This document shows positions 50,926-60,125 of a DNA stretch of 64,000 nt, piece by piece. The notes below the pieces were generated by a model that was not told where the DNA came from, ran no database searches, and was given only the letters and a program-made list of their open reading frames with translations. The position numbers and the translations under genes were made by a program. The number at the start of each line of letters is the position of its first letter. Positions within the stretch are counted from its first letter, which is position 1. The DNA lies in contig NZ_JALNMJ010000023.1 in NCBI RefSeq assembly GCF_023156505.1, positions 26,601 to 90,600 of the forward strand. Direction: 5' to 3'. Origin of the DNA: Roseibium sediminicola (GTDB taxonomy: Bacteria; Pseudomonadota; Alphaproteobacteria; Rhizobiales; Stappiaceae).

Positions 50926-52323
50926 ATGCCAGATCAACCGACGTCCAACATCATCCTGCCGCATCGGCGTCTGAAGCTCGACACGCTGGTGCGTTTGCGC
51001 TGGCTCGCGGTCGGCGGGCAATCCGCGGCGCTTCTGGTGGTCCATGTCGGGCTTGGCTATCCGATGCCGGCCGGCCTCGCCTTTGCCATGGTGGCCCTGT
51101 CTGCGTGGCTGAACATTTTTCTCAAAATCCGCTGGCCGTCGGCGATGCGCCTGTCGGAACGCGCCGCGATGTTGCAGCTGGCCTACGACATTCTGCAGAT
51201 GAGCGGGCTGCTCTTCCTGACCGGCGGTCTCGGCAATCCCTTCGCCTTCCTGCTGATGGCGCCGGTGATGGTGTCGGCGACAGGCCTGTCGGCGCGCTAC
51301 ACCTTCATTCTCGGCATCCTGGCGACCATCTGCGCCAGCCTTCTGGCTGTTTTTCACCTGCCTCTCCCCTGGCCGGTCGGCAGCGACTTCTCGCTTCCCG
51401 TCGTCTATTCGGTCGGTATCTGGATCGCGCTGGTCTCCACGCTCGGCTTCATGGCGATCTATGCCTTCCGGGTCGCCGAGGAAGCCCGTCAGCTGGCCGA
51501 TGCGCTCGCGGCGACCGAACTGGTGCTCGCCCGCGAACAGCATCTGAATGCGCTCGACGGCCTGGCAACGGCGGCCGCGCATGAGCTCGGCACGCCGCTT
51601 GCGACCATCTATCTGGCCGCCAAGGAGCTGGCCGACGAATTCGAGGCGGACGATCCGCGGGCCGAGGATCTGGACCTGATCCATTCCCAGGCGGAGCGCT
51701 GCCGCGGCATCCTGCGCCAGCTGACGAGCCTTTCCAGCGAGACGGACCGCACCTATCAGCGGATGCCCGTCTCGCAGCTTCTGGAAGATGTGATCGACCC
51801 GCATCGCGGCACAGGCGTGGCGATCCATTCCGACTGGACCGGAACCGGCCCCGAGCCGGTCGGCACGCGCAATGCCGCGATCCGCTACGGCCTCGGCAAT
51901 CTTGTCGAAAACGCCGTCGATTTCGCCGCTTCGCGCGTGGATGTCACCGCCAATTGGGATGCCGGAGCCCTGTCAATCTCGATCAAGGATGACGGCCCGG
52001 GCTTTTCCGTCGACATTCTGGGCAAGATCGGCGACCCCTATGTTTCCGTACGCGGCAAATCCCTGCAACGGGACACCGGCGGCGGGCTGGGACTCGGGAT
52101 CTTCATCGCCAAAACGCTGCTGGAGCGCACCGGCGCCAAGCTGAGCCTGGAAAATGTGGCGCCGCCCGAGACCGGTGCCCATATCCGCGTCAGCTGGCCG
52201 CGCTCTGTCTATGAGCAGGATGGCGGAGTGGACGAAACGCCATTTTCGGCCCATAACGGCAAAGAGCCACAAAATGTACATACTTCACCGGATGCCTCAT
52301 CCGGAGCGCAAGTCGAGACGTAA
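50926..52323 (+). CDS. actS: redox-sensing histidine kinase ActS/RegB
   Basis: A 465-residue membrane histidine kinase of the ActS/PrrB/RegB family. Six helices span about residues 25-185 and include the quinone-site motif GGLGNPFAFLL. The dimerisation/phosphorylation box is ATAAAHELGTPLATIYLAAK, followed by SQAERCRGILRQL, whose cysteine corresponds to the redox-active residue of RegB. The ATPase domain has GLGNLVENAVDFA and GGGLGLGIFIAKTLLE. It is expected to switch genes for respiration, carbon and nitrogen fixation with oxygen. actR follows 22 nt downstream. Confidence 0.95.
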   Translation: MPDQPTSNIILPHRRLKLDTLVRLRWLAVGGQSAALLVVHVGLGYPMPAGLAFAMVALSAWLNIFLKIRWPSAMRLSERAAMLQLAYDILQMSGLLFLTGGLGNPFAFLLMAPVMVSATGLSARYTFILGILATICASLLAVFHLPLPWPVGSDFSLPVVYSVGIWIALVSTLGFMAIYAFRVAEEARQLADALAATELVLAREQHLNALDGLATAAAHELGTPLATIYLAAKELADEFEADDPRAEDLDLIHSQAERCRGILRQLTSLSSETDRTYQRMPVSQLLEDVIDPHRGTGVAIHSDWTGTGPEPVGTRNAAIRYGLGNLVENAVDFAASRVDVTANWDAGALSISIKDDGPGFSVDILGKIGDPYVSVRGKSLQRDTGGGLGLGIFIAKTLLERTGAKLSLENVAPPETGAHIRVSWPRSVYEQDGGVDETPFSAHNGKEPQNVHTSPDASSGAQVET

Positions 52324-52345
52324 GACTAAAAACCGGTAAGACGAC

Positions 52346-52903
52346 ATGACGGACCAGACATCAGCCCCGAGCACCACGGAGGACATGAGCCTCCTGATCG
52401 TCGATGACGACAAACCGTTCCAGCAGCGTCTCGCGCGCGCCATGGAAAAACGCGGCTTTGCGATCGACACCGCCGACGGCGTTCAGGACGCGGCCGTCAA
52501 GATCGCCCGCGCCGCGCCGGCCTTCGCGATCGTCGACATGCGCCTCGAAGACGGCAACGGCCTCGATGTCATCGAACAGATCCGCCAGAAACGCCCGGAT
52601 GCCCGCGCGATCGTGCTGACCGGATACGGCAACATCGCCACCGCGGTCACCGCGGTCAAACTCGGGGCCATCGATTATCTCGCGAAACCCGCCGATCCGG
52701 ACGACATTGTTGCCGCGCTGGCACGCAAGCCCGAAGAAAAGGCCGAACCGCCGGAAAATCCGATGTCGGCCGACCGCGTTCGCTGGGAACACATCCAGCG
52801 GGTTTACGAGCTCTGCGACCGCAATGTTTCGGAGACCGCGCGGCGGCTCAACATGCACCGGCGCACACTGCAACGGATCCTGGCCAAGCGTGCGCCGCGC
52901 TGA
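52346..52903 (+). CDS. actR: redox response regulator ActR/RegA
   Basis: A 185-residue response regulator, partner of ActS. The receiver has the acidic pair LLIVDDDKPFQ, phospho-Asp in FAIVDMRLEDGNG, the Thr in VLTGYGNIATAV and Lys in DYLAKPADPDD. The Fis-type HTH at the C-terminus, SETARRLNMHRRTLQRILAK, is the highly conserved RegA DNA-recognition element. Full length and intact. Confidence 0.96.
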   Translation: MTDQTSAPSTTEDMSLLIVDDDKPFQQRLARAMEKRGFAIDTADGVQDAAVKIARAAPAFAIVDMRLEDGNGLDVIEQIRQKRPDARAIVLTGYGNIATAVTAVKLGAIDYLAKPADPDDIVAALARKPEEKAEPPENPMSADRVRWEHIQRVYELCDRNVSETARRLNMHRRTLQRILAKRAPR

Positions 52904-53001
52904 TGGCGTGGTCTCGTGCGATTGCAGGCTTGCCCTTTCACCGCCACTTTGCCTAAGTATTGCCAAACGGTGATAGACTTGCGCTCCCACGGAGATCGCT
53001 T

Positions 53002-54840
53002 ATGCGGCGTCTTGCTGCCAAATCAAATTCTGCCCCCATGCTGAAGTCCGGACTGCTGGCCGCGGCGAGCGTCCTTCTGATCGTTTCCGCTTCTGCGGTT
53101 CTGGCGCAATCCGCGCCCGAGACCATACGCATCAATGTGGAGCCGCCGGAGCCAGGCATCCGGTCGATCACCATCGACAAGAGATACAGGCCGATCATCA
53201 GCCGGGACGACAAGGGTGTTGTCGTCGATACACAGGGCAGCGACAGCAAGCGGCCGGGCTGTGACGTCAAGCTGGAAGTCACGCTGGAAAACAGCCGCGT
53301 GCTTCACCGGGATGCCAATATCTGCTCCGGCAGCACGCTGGTCGTCGATGTTTCCAACGACGGCAAGCCCGGCGCGGTCGCCCGTGTCGTCGGCACCAAC
53401 ACCGGCACCGCCGCCGGTCCGGTCACCACGTCACCGAGCGAAACGCCGAAAACGACCGTGCTGCCACCCGCGACGCAGACGGAAAGCACGATCACCAAAC
53501 TCGATCCGCCTCAGGACGGCGGTGGCCTCGAGCCGCTGGAACCGGTCGACACGCCCATTTCCGTTCCCGGAAACGATGGTTCCCAGACCGCGTCGCTGCC
53601 CGGGGCCGATTTCGAAACCACCGTCGGCAATGCCATTTCAGGGGCCGGTGCCAATGCCCAGCCTGTGCTGGTGACGCCGAACGAGGCCCGCCAGTGGCTT
53701 GCCGAACCCGGCACCCAGCCCGGATCGCCGTCGCTGCTGGAGCATGGCGTTCCGCAGACGGACGACCGGGACTTCCGCGCCGACTGCAGCACCCAGTCCG
53801 GCTTCGCGAGGATCACGTTCCAGCAGGCTCCGGCAGGACTTCTGGAAGGCATGCCGCAGGCCGTGCGCATCACAGCCGGCGATTTTGAGAACATCTACAA
53901 CGCCTTCGGCTCCTCGACCGCCAATGAAGCCGGCGTGTCGCTGCCTGAAGTCAATATCGAGATGACCGACCCGCTGTGGGAGGCCATGATCCGCCAGTCC
54001 GAATTGTCGATTGCCGTGGAAGGCCTGCCGGCACATGCGGTTTCCCTGAAGGGCAGCGCCAATCCGGTGCGCCTGTTCGTGGCCACATGCGCGCAACCGC
54101 AGCAGATTGTTTCCGATGACGCCTACGGCGCTGAAGAGCCGGGGTCCGACCTGTCCTGCAGCGAACTTGGCCGCGTGCGCTCCGTTGAGGCGACCCGCCC
54201 CGGACAGATCGTCTTCCGCAATGCCAGCCAGCAGCCGATCGAGGTACACTGGGTCGATTACCGGGGCGGCGAGCGGCCTTATGCCCGCCTGGAGCCGGGC
54301 CAGATCCTGGAACAGCAAACCTACGTCTCCCATGCCTGGACCGTGCGCGGCGCCGGCGGCGAGTGCCGGGGCATCTATGTCACGCGCACCCCGTTCCGCG
54401 AAGTCGTGATCCAGGGGCCGAAGACCTTCGGCGTTCCCGGCGGTGTCCCGGGCAATGACGGGTTCGGCGCGAACAACGACACCTGGGGCAATCCCAATGG
54501 CGGCTTTGACGGCCAGCCCGGCAACGGTTTCCCGGCCGGTCCGACGCCGCCCGGTGCGATTGAGGGCTCCAACCAGCCGGTCTTCCAGCAACAGCAGACG
54601 GCCCGGGCCAATGTCGCCGACTATCTGTGCACCGCCGGCATTGACCTCAATGTGGTGTTTTCACCCGACATGCAGTCGGCCACCGTCGCCGAAATGGGCT
54701 ATGGCGCCGTTACCCTGCAGCGCCAGGGTGGCGCCAATACCTTCTATTTCGAATCGCAAGGTCATGTGCTGAAAGGCCAGCTTCAGAACGCCACCTGGTC
54801 GCGCCCCGGCCTGCGGGATGTGTTCTGCGCCCGCAGATGA
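53002..54840 (+). CDS. exported multidomain protein with VHL-beta and MliC-like domains
   Basis: A 612-residue protein with a signal peptide (SGLLAAASVLLIVSASAVLAQ). The N-terminal domain (residues ~37-130) and a Pro/Thr-rich linker lead to an unknown domain (about 250-375). Residues 394-458 match the beta domain of the von Hippel-Lindau protein: GQIVFRNASQQPIEVHWVDY, PYARLEPGQILEQQTYVSHA and WTVRG. A Gly/Pro/Asn/Gln-rich stretch follows. The final ~70 residues (from YLCTAGIDLNVVF to LRDVFC) resemble MliC, a periplasmic inhibitor of C-type lysozyme, with the expected cysteine pair. The ATG at 53002 follows GGAG. The combination suggests an envelope binding protein; function is inferred. Confidence 0.82.
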   Translation: MRRLAAKSNSAPMLKSGLLAAASVLLIVSASAVLAQSAPETIRINVEPPEPGIRSITIDKRYRPIISRDDKGVVVDTQGSDSKRPGCDVKLEVTLENSRVLHRDANICSGSTLVVDVSNDGKPGAVARVVGTNTGTAAGPVTTSPSETPKTTVLPPATQTESTITKLDPPQDGGGLEPLEPVDTPISVPGNDGSQTASLPGADFETTVGNAISGAGANAQPVLVTPNEARQWLAEPGTQPGSPSLLEHGVPQTDDRDFRADCSTQSGFARITFQQAPAGLLEGMPQAVRITAGDFENIYNAFGSSTANEAGVSLPEVNIEMTDPLWEAMIRQSELSIAVEGLPAHAVSLKGSANPVRLFVATCAQPQQIVSDDAYGAEEPGSDLSCSELGRVRSVEATRPGQIVFRNASQQPIEVHWVDYRGGERPYARLEPGQILEQQTYVSHAWTVRGAGGECRGIYVTRTPFREVVIQGPKTFGVPGGVPGNDGFGANNDTWGNPNGGFDGQPGNGFPAGPTPPGAIEGSNQPVFQQQQTARANVADYLCTAGIDLNVVFSPDMQSATVAEMGYGAVTLQRQGGANTFYFESQGHVLKGQLQNATWSRPGLRDVFCARR

Positions 54841-55019
54841 ACCTATTAGCAGCTGCTTATCTGTAGCAAATTCTCGCAATAGTTGCGGGAACTCTGCGGC
54901 AAACTGTCTCCTGACCGGAAGAATGGAGATAGTTTCCCGGAAAAGCTCAACGTTTAAGCAATTGGTCAATTATTTAGCGCGATCCTCTGGGGACATAGCC
55001 CTAGAGGAACTCCAAGACC

Positions 55020-56708
55020 ATGTCTTTCGCCCGTTGGCCCATTACCTGGAAAATCAGCCTTCCGATCGCGACCATCCTGCTGTTCACGGCAGCCATTTGC
55101 GTTGTCAGCCTCAACAGCCTCTATTCGGCAATGTTCGCCGAACGCATGGCCAAAATCGAAGACATGTCCAATGGCGCGGTTGCCATTGCCGCGCATTACC
55201 ATGACCTTGAAAAACAGGGCAAGATGAGCCGGGAAGAGGCTCAGAACGCCGCCATGACCGCCATCGGCGCCATCCGTTTCGAAGGTGACAATTACCTCTT
55301 TGTCTACAATGTCGACGGCACCAACCTGGTGCACCCGAAGGCATCGCTGGTGGGCACCAACATGATGGGCTTCACCGACAAGAGCGGTGTCCGGATCATC
55401 GCGGAAATGATCCAGCTCGCCAATGCCGGTGGTGGTTCCCTGCTCTATTACTGGCCGCGGGCCAACAGTGAGGTCGCCATCGAGAAATATGGTTGGGGTG
55501 CGGGCTTCAAACCCTGGAACTGGATGATCGGCACCGGCGTCTATGTGGATGACATGGATACGGCCTATTGGGAGGCCGCCACCACCATCATCGCACTCGC
55601 CCTTGTCGGCGCCCTGATCGCCATCGCCATCGCCATCGTTGCCGTGCGCAACACGGTCCGGCCGCTGCGGGCCCTGACCAACAACATGAACACACTGGCG
55701 GACGGCAACACGGATATTCACATCGAAGGCACAGACCGCGGCGATGAAATCGGCCAGATGGCAAGCGCCATGGAAATTTTCGTACGCAACGAAACCGAGC
55801 GCCGTGCCCTGGAGGACCAGCAGAACGCCGCGCAGGAAGACACCGCGCGCAAGGGTGCCGAAATCCAGCAGCTCAGCGGCGATTTCGACCGCCAGATCAT
55901 GGACATGCTCAATATCATCGACAGCTCGGTGCAGAACCTGCAGGCCGCCTCCGCCGACATGACCGGCGTCGCAGCGCAGACCACGGAACAGAGCGGCCTG
56001 GTCTCCAACGCGTCCTCGCAGGCCGCCCACAACGTTGAAACCGTGGCCGCCGCCGCCGAGGAACTGTCAGCCTCTGTCAACGAGATCCGCCGCCAGGTGC
56101 AGTCCTCAAGCGAAATCGCCTCCCGCGCCGCCAATGAGGCGCAGGCCACCAACCAGCGCATGCATGGCCTGTCGGAAAGCGCCAGCCGCATCGGCGAGGT
56201 CGTGACACTGATCCAGGCGATCGCCGAACAGACCAACCTCCTGGCCCTGAACGCGACCATCGAGGCAGCCCGCGCGGGCGAAGCCGGCAAGGGCTTCGCG
56301 GTCGTGGCGGCGGAAGTCAAGGAACTGGCCAACCAGACCTCCAAGGCGACCGAGGAAATCTCCAGCCAGATCACCGCGATCCAGGACGAAACCGGTCATG
56401 CGGCCAGCGCGATTTCCTCGGTGACCGAGATCATCAACAACATGAACGAGATCGCCTCGTCGATCGCTTCCTCGGTCGAGGAACAGGGCGTCGCGACCCA
56501 GGAAATTGCCAGCAACGCAACCGAAGCCTCGCGCAGCACCGTCGAGGTGACCACCAATATCGAGACCGTCGCCGCTGCCGCCGAGAACACCCGCGACACG
56601 GCGGAAAAGGTCGACAGTTCCGCACAGCAGCTGAAGGAAAACGCCGGCATGCTGCGCAACCAGGTCGGCACCTTCCTCCAGGAAGTGCGCAAGCGCTCGG
56701 TGGCTTAA
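55020..56708 (+). CDS. methyl-accepting chemotaxis protein
   Basis: A 562-residue chemoreceptor. A membrane helix (about 10-32) leads into a periplasmic Cache domain (FEGDNYLFVYNVDGTNLVHP, GWGAGFKPWNWMIGTGVYVD). A second helix (IIALALVGALIAIAIAIVAV), HAMP and a long coiled signalling domain follow, with the hairpin EQTNLLALNATIEAARAGEA then GKGFAVVAAEVKELA. No C-terminal CheR/CheB pentapeptide. sCache-type domains bind small carboxylates or similar ligands; the ligand here is unknown. No che genes are nearby. Confidence 0.94.
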   Translation: MSFARWPITWKISLPIATILLFTAAICVVSLNSLYSAMFAERMAKIEDMSNGAVAIAAHYHDLEKQGKMSREEAQNAAMTAIGAIRFEGDNYLFVYNVDGTNLVHPKASLVGTNMMGFTDKSGVRIIAEMIQLANAGGGSLLYYWPRANSEVAIEKYGWGAGFKPWNWMIGTGVYVDDMDTAYWEAATTIIALALVGALIAIAIAIVAVRNTVRPLRALTNNMNTLADGNTDIHIEGTDRGDEIGQMASAMEIFVRNETERRALEDQQNAAQEDTARKGAEIQQLSGDFDRQIMDMLNIIDSSVQNLQAASADMTGVAAQTTEQSGLVSNASSQAAHNVETVAAAAEELSASVNEIRRQVQSSSEIASRAANEAQATNQRMHGLSESASRIGEVVTLIQAIAEQTNLLALNATIEAARAGEAGKGFAVVAAEVKELANQTSKATEEISSQITAIQDETGHAASAISSVTEIINNMNEIASSIASSVEEQGVATQEIASNATEASRSTVEVTTNIETVAAAAENTRDTAEKVDSSAQQLKENAGMLRNQVGTFLQEVRKRSVA

Positions 56709-56756
56709 GCCTGACGCTTGTGACAGGCATCTAGAAAAGTGCCTGCCACCCATTCA

Positions 56757-56866
56757 ACGTCATCCTGAGGAGGGCCGCCAGGCCCGTCTCGAAGGATCCG
56801 CCGCGAAGACGATAACAAGCGGCCGATCCTTCGAGACGCCGCTCACGCGGCTCCTCAGGATGACGT
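56757..56866. repeat. intergenic repeat (GTCATCCTGAGGAG type)
   Basis: ACGTCATCCTGAGGAG at the left is exactly complementary to CTCCTCAGGATGACGT at the right (56851-56866). The inner arms TCTCGAAGGATC and GATCCTTCGAGA also pair, so the 110-bp unit forms a long interrupted hairpin. Another copy is at 62049-62155. This type is common in alphaproteobacterial intergenic DNA. It lies between the chemoreceptor and coaA ends. Confidence 0.85.
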
Positions 56867-56926
56867 TTGTTTGTTTGGAAACTCATCAACTCGAGGTCGT
56901 TGCCAGCCGCGGGTTTTCCGTTCCCG

Positions 56927-57892
56927 TCAGATCCGGCGCAGGGCGACCTTTGAAATGCGGTGGCTTGCGTTCTTGGTCAGGATCAGATCGGCACGCGGCC
57001 GGGTCGGCAGGATGTTTTCGCGCAGGTTGACCAGGTTGATGTCGCTCCAGATCCGGTTGGCGGTCTCCACCGCTTCCTCGTCCGTGATGCGCGAATATTT
57101 ATGGAAATAGGAGCCCGGGTCGCGGAAGGCGGTTTCGCGCAGCCGCATGAAGCGGTCGACATACCACTTGCGCAGCAGATCCTCGTCGGCGTCCATATAG
57201 ACCGAGAAGTCGAAGAAGTCGGACACGAACGGTACCGCACGGCCGTCCTTGGGCAACTCGCGCGTCTGCAGCACGTTGAGCCCCTCGACGATCAGGATGT
57301 CCGGCCGGTCGACGGTGACCGTGTGGCCCGGCATGACGTCGTAGTAAAAGTGGGAATAGACCGGCGCGCGCACAAAACGCTTGCCCGCCTTGATGTCGGA
57401 CAGGAATTTCAAGAGCCGCGGCCGGTCGAAGCTCTCCGGAAAGCCCTTTTTCGACATCAGGCCCTCGGCTTCCAGCACCGCATTGGGAAACAGGAACCCG
57501 TCCGTGGTCAGGAGATCGACCTTCGGGCTGGCCGGCCATCGGGCCAGAAGCTCGCGCAGCACGCGTGAGGTGGTCGACTTGCCGACCGAGACCGAGCCCG
57601 CGACGCCGATGATAAACGGCGTCTTGTTGTCCCTTGTGCCGAGAAAGTTCTGCGTCGCCTGATAGATGCTGATCGTCGCCTCTGCATAGAAGGCCAGCAG
57701 GCGCGACAGCGGCAGGTAGATGGTTTCGACCTGTTCGATGGACACCGGCGCGTTCAGACCCTGCAGCTGGGCCACCTCATGCGCGTCGAGGGTCATCGGC
57801 GTGTCCGCGCGCAAACGCGACCATTGGCGCTCGGTGAACACCTGATAAGGGGACAGATCCATGTCCAGGGCGGTTGCGACTTTCTGATCCAT
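56927..57892 (-). CDS. coaA: type I pantothenate kinase
   Basis: A 321-residue CoaA-type kinase that phosphorylates pantothenate, the first step of coenzyme A synthesis. The P-loop GVAGSVSVGKSTTSRVL is near residue 97. It also has LLTTDGFLFPNAVLEAEGLM, KGFPESFDRPRLLKFL, YDVMPG, ILIVEGLNVLQ and SDFFDFSVYMDADEDL. It follows hisE by 51 nt on the same strand and may be read with the histidine operon. Confidence 0.95.
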   Translation of the reverse strand: MDQKVATALDMDLSPYQVFTERQWSRLRADTPMTLDAHEVAQLQGLNAPVSIEQVETIYLPLSRLLAFYAEATISIYQATQNFLGTRDNKTPFIIGVAGSVSVGKSTTSRVLRELLARWPASPKVDLLTTDGFLFPNAVLEAEGLMSKKGFPESFDRPRLLKFLSDIKAGKRFVRAPVYSHFYYDVMPGHTVTVDRPDILIVEGLNVLQTRELPKDGRAVPFVSDFFDFSVYMDADEDLLRKWYVDRFMRLRETAFRDPGSYFHKYSRITDEEAVETANRIWSDINLVNLRENILPTRPRADLILTKNASHRISKVALRRI

Positions 57893-57943
57893 GTCTCGCG
57901 CAGTCCCTGTTCGCCGGAACCCTTTATCGAGGAGTGGTGAAGA

Positions 57944-58267
57944 TCACTCCTGCGGCCGGGACGCCTTTTCTTCCAGTCCGGTCTGTCCCGTGCGGCGGCT
58001 AAGCTCCTTCATAACATCCTGAAGAGGGACATTCGAGATATTGAGCACCACCAGCAAATGATAAAGCACATCGGCGGCCTCGGCCGTCAACTCTTCCCGG
58101 TCCCGTTGAACGGCGGCAATCGCCGCTTCAACCGCTTCTTCTCCCAGCTTCTGGGCGCATTTGGCGACGCCCTTGTTGACGAGCTTGCGCGTATAGGACG
58201 TTTCGTCGTCGCTGTTCGCACGCGCGGCAACAATGGCGTCGAGTTGTTCCAATGTGAAGTCGGTCAT
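57944..58267 (-). CDS. hisE: phosphoribosyl-ATP pyrophosphatase
   Basis: A 107-residue HisE, the second step of histidine synthesis (phosphoribosyl-ATP to phosphoribosyl-AMP). Visible motifs are KLVNKGVAKCAQKLGEEAVE and AAIAAVQRDREELTAEAADV followed by LYHLLVVL. It is a stand-alone enzyme, not fused to HisI as in enterobacteria. It lies 21 nt downstream of hisF. Confidence 0.94.
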   Translation of the reverse strand: MTDFTLEQLDAIVAARANSDDETSYTRKLVNKGVAKCAQKLGEEAVEAAIAAVQRDREELTAEAADVLYHLLVVLNISNVPLQDVMKELSRRTGQTGLEEKASRPQE

Positions 58268-58288
58268 TCGGCTAGTCCCTTAACCCGG

Positions 58289-59068
58289 CTACGCGTCGAG
58301 ACGCATCGGAACACCGGCGTCGTTCATGTGCTGCTTGGCCTCGTGAATGGTGTATTCGCCAAAATGGAAGATCGACGCCGCCAGAACCGCGGTGGCATGG
58401 CCGTCGCGGATGCCCTCAACCATATGATCCAGGGTGCCGACGCCGCCGGAAGCGATCACAGGTACCGGCACCGCATCGGCAATCGCCCGGGTCAGCGCGA
58501 TATTGTAGCCGGACTTGGTGCCGTCCCGGTCCATGGAGGTCACCAGCAGTTCGCCGGCCCCGAGTTCGACGACCTTTTTCGCAAACGCGATGGCATCGAT
58601 GCCGGTTGGATTGCGTCCGCCATGGGTGAAAATCTCGAATTTCTCCGGCGCGCCCGGCGCATTGACCTGCTTGGCGTCAATGGAAACCACGATGCATTGC
58701 GCGCCGAATTTTTCCGCCGCCTCACGCACGAAGTCCGGATTGGTGACGGCGGCAGTGTTGATCGAGACCTTGTCGGCGCCGGCGATCAGCAGCTTGCGGA
58801 TGTCTTCGACGGTGCGCACGCCACCGCCGACGGTCACGGGCATGAAACAGGCCTCCGCCGTGCGCCGGACAACGTCGTAGATCGTGTCTCGGCCTTCGTG
58901 GCTGGCGGTGATGTCGAGGAAACAGAGCTCGTCGGCCCCGGCCGCGTCATAGGCCTTGGCGGCCTCTACCGGATCGCCGGCATCGACCAGGTCGACAAAG
59001 TTGACGCCCTTGACGACACGGCCGTCCTTCACGTCCAGGCAGGGAATGACACGGGCTTTGAGGGTCAT
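58289..59068 (-). CDS. hisF: imidazole glycerol phosphate synthase cyclase subunit
   Basis: A 259-residue TIM-barrel subunit that, with HisH, makes imidazole glycerol phosphate and AICAR. It has the catalytic aspartates in RVIPCLDVKDGRVVKGVNFV and TSMDRDGTKSGYNI, with LTRAIADAVPVPVIASGGVG. Its start overlaps the hisA stop by 4 nt. All motifs complete. Confidence 0.96.
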   Translation of the reverse strand: MTLKARVIPCLDVKDGRVVKGVNFVDLVDAGDPVEAAKAYDAAGADELCFLDITASHEGRDTIYDVVRRTAEACFMPVTVGGGVRTVEDIRKLLIAGADKVSINTAAVTNPDFVREAAEKFGAQCIVVSIDAKQVNAPGAPEKFEIFTHGGRNPTGIDAIAFAKKVVELGAGELLVTSMDRDGTKSGYNIALTRAIADAVPVPVIASGGVGTLDHMVEGIRDGHATAVLAASIFHFGEYTIHEAKQHMNDAGVPMRLDA

Positions 59069-59808
59069 GAGGCTTTCCTTCGCGCCGCCAGGATCAGGTC
59101 CATCGCTTCCGCCGGATCCAGACGTCCGTCGTAAAGCGCCCGGCCGGAAATCGCACCTTCGAGGATGGCGCAGTCCGGCTCCAGCAGGCGGTGGATGTCG
59201 TCGATCGAGGCAAGACCGCCGGAGGCGATCACAGGAATGGAGACCGATTTCGCAAGGTCCAGCGTCGACGGGATGTTGAGGCCCTTCAGGACGCCGTCAC
59301 GGTCGATATCGGTGTAGATGATCGCCGACACCCCGGCATCCTCGAACTGTTTGGCCAGATCGACGGCCGTCAGTTCAGAGGTTTCCGCCCAGCCTTCGAC
59401 GGCGACATAACCGCCCTTGGCGTCGATGCCGACGGCAACCTTGCCCGGAAACATGCGGCAAGCCTCTTTCACCAGCGCCGGATCGCGCACCGCCACCGTG
59501 CCGAGGATCACCCGGGAGATGCCTTTTGCAAGCCAGGTCTCGATATGCTCGAGCGTGCGGATCCCGCCGCCAAGCTGCACAGGGTTTTTCGTCGCCGCCA
59601 GAATGGCATCGACCGCCGCGCCGTTGACGCTCTCGCCGGCAAAGGCGCCGTTGAGATCGACCACATGCAGCCACTCGAAACCCTGGTCCTCGAAGGCTTT
59701 TGCCTGGGCGCCCGGGTCGTCGTTGAAGACGGTCGCCTGGTCCATGTCGCCCAGTTTCAGGCGCACGCACTGGCCATCCTTCAGGTCGATGGCGGGAAAG
59801 AGGATCAT
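59065..59808 (-). CDS. hisA: phosphoribosylformimino-AICAR ribotide isomerase
   Basis: A 247-residue TIM-barrel isomerase of histidine synthesis. It shows FPAIDLKDGQCVRL with the catalytic Asp, LHVVDLNGAFAGESVN, VQLGGGIRTLEHIETWL and YTDIDRDGVLKGLN with the second Asp. It lies 6 nt after the DUF1330 gene and overlaps hisF by 4 nt. Confidence 0.96.
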   Translation of the reverse strand: MILFPAIDLKDGQCVRLKLGDMDQATVFNDDPGAQAKAFEDQGFEWLHVVDLNGAFAGESVNGAAVDAILAATKNPVQLGGGIRTLEHIETWLAKGISRVILGTVAVRDPALVKEACRMFPGKVAVGIDAKGGYVAVEGWAETSELTAVDLAKQFEDAGVSAIIYTDIDRDGVLKGLNIPSTLDLAKSVSIPVIASGGLASIDDIHRLLEPDCAILEGAISGRALYDGRLDPAEAMDLILAARRKAS

Positions 59809-59814
59809 GACGTC

Positions 59815-60102
59815 TTAAATTCCTTCCACGATGACGATTTCGCCATCGGCAACTTGCTGTCGGATTTTGACCGCTTCCTGGTATTCGGGCGAATTGTAGC
59901 AATCGACCGCGTGCTGGAAGCTCGGAAACTCGATGATGACGTTGCGCGCCCGGCCCGGGCCCTCGATGGCGTTGGTCTTGCCGCCACGGGCCAGAAAGTT
60001 GGCGCCGAAGCGTTCGAACGCCGGTTTTGCGGTCTCGACATAGGCCGGGTAGCCGTCCGCATCGCGCACGTCGACGCGGGCAATCCAGTAACCTTTGCTC
60101 AT
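59815..60102 (-). CDS. DUF1330 domain protein within the his operon
   Basis: A 95-residue dimeric alpha-beta-barrel-type protein of the DUF1330 family: KGYWIARVDVRDADGYPAYV, then FLARGG, GRARNVIIEFPSFQHAVDCY and YQEAVKIRQ. The ATG at 60102 follows GGGAGGGAC. It lies 23 nt after hisH and 6 nt before hisA, so it is cotranscribed with histidine genes. It has no known role in histidine synthesis. Confidence 0.9.
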   Translation of the reverse strand: MSKGYWIARVDVRDADGYPAYVETAKPAFERFGANFLARGGKTNAIEGPGRARNVIIEFPSFQHAVDCYNSPEYQEAVKIRQQVADGEIVIVEGI

Positions 60103-60125
60103 TGGGTCCCTCCCAGGGTCGTTGT

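Noticed and set aside
56757..56866. Possible tRNA or small RNA gene
   Set aside because: The sequence is a long imperfect palindrome with a second copy at 62049; it lacks tRNA arm motifs and a CCA-type acceptor.
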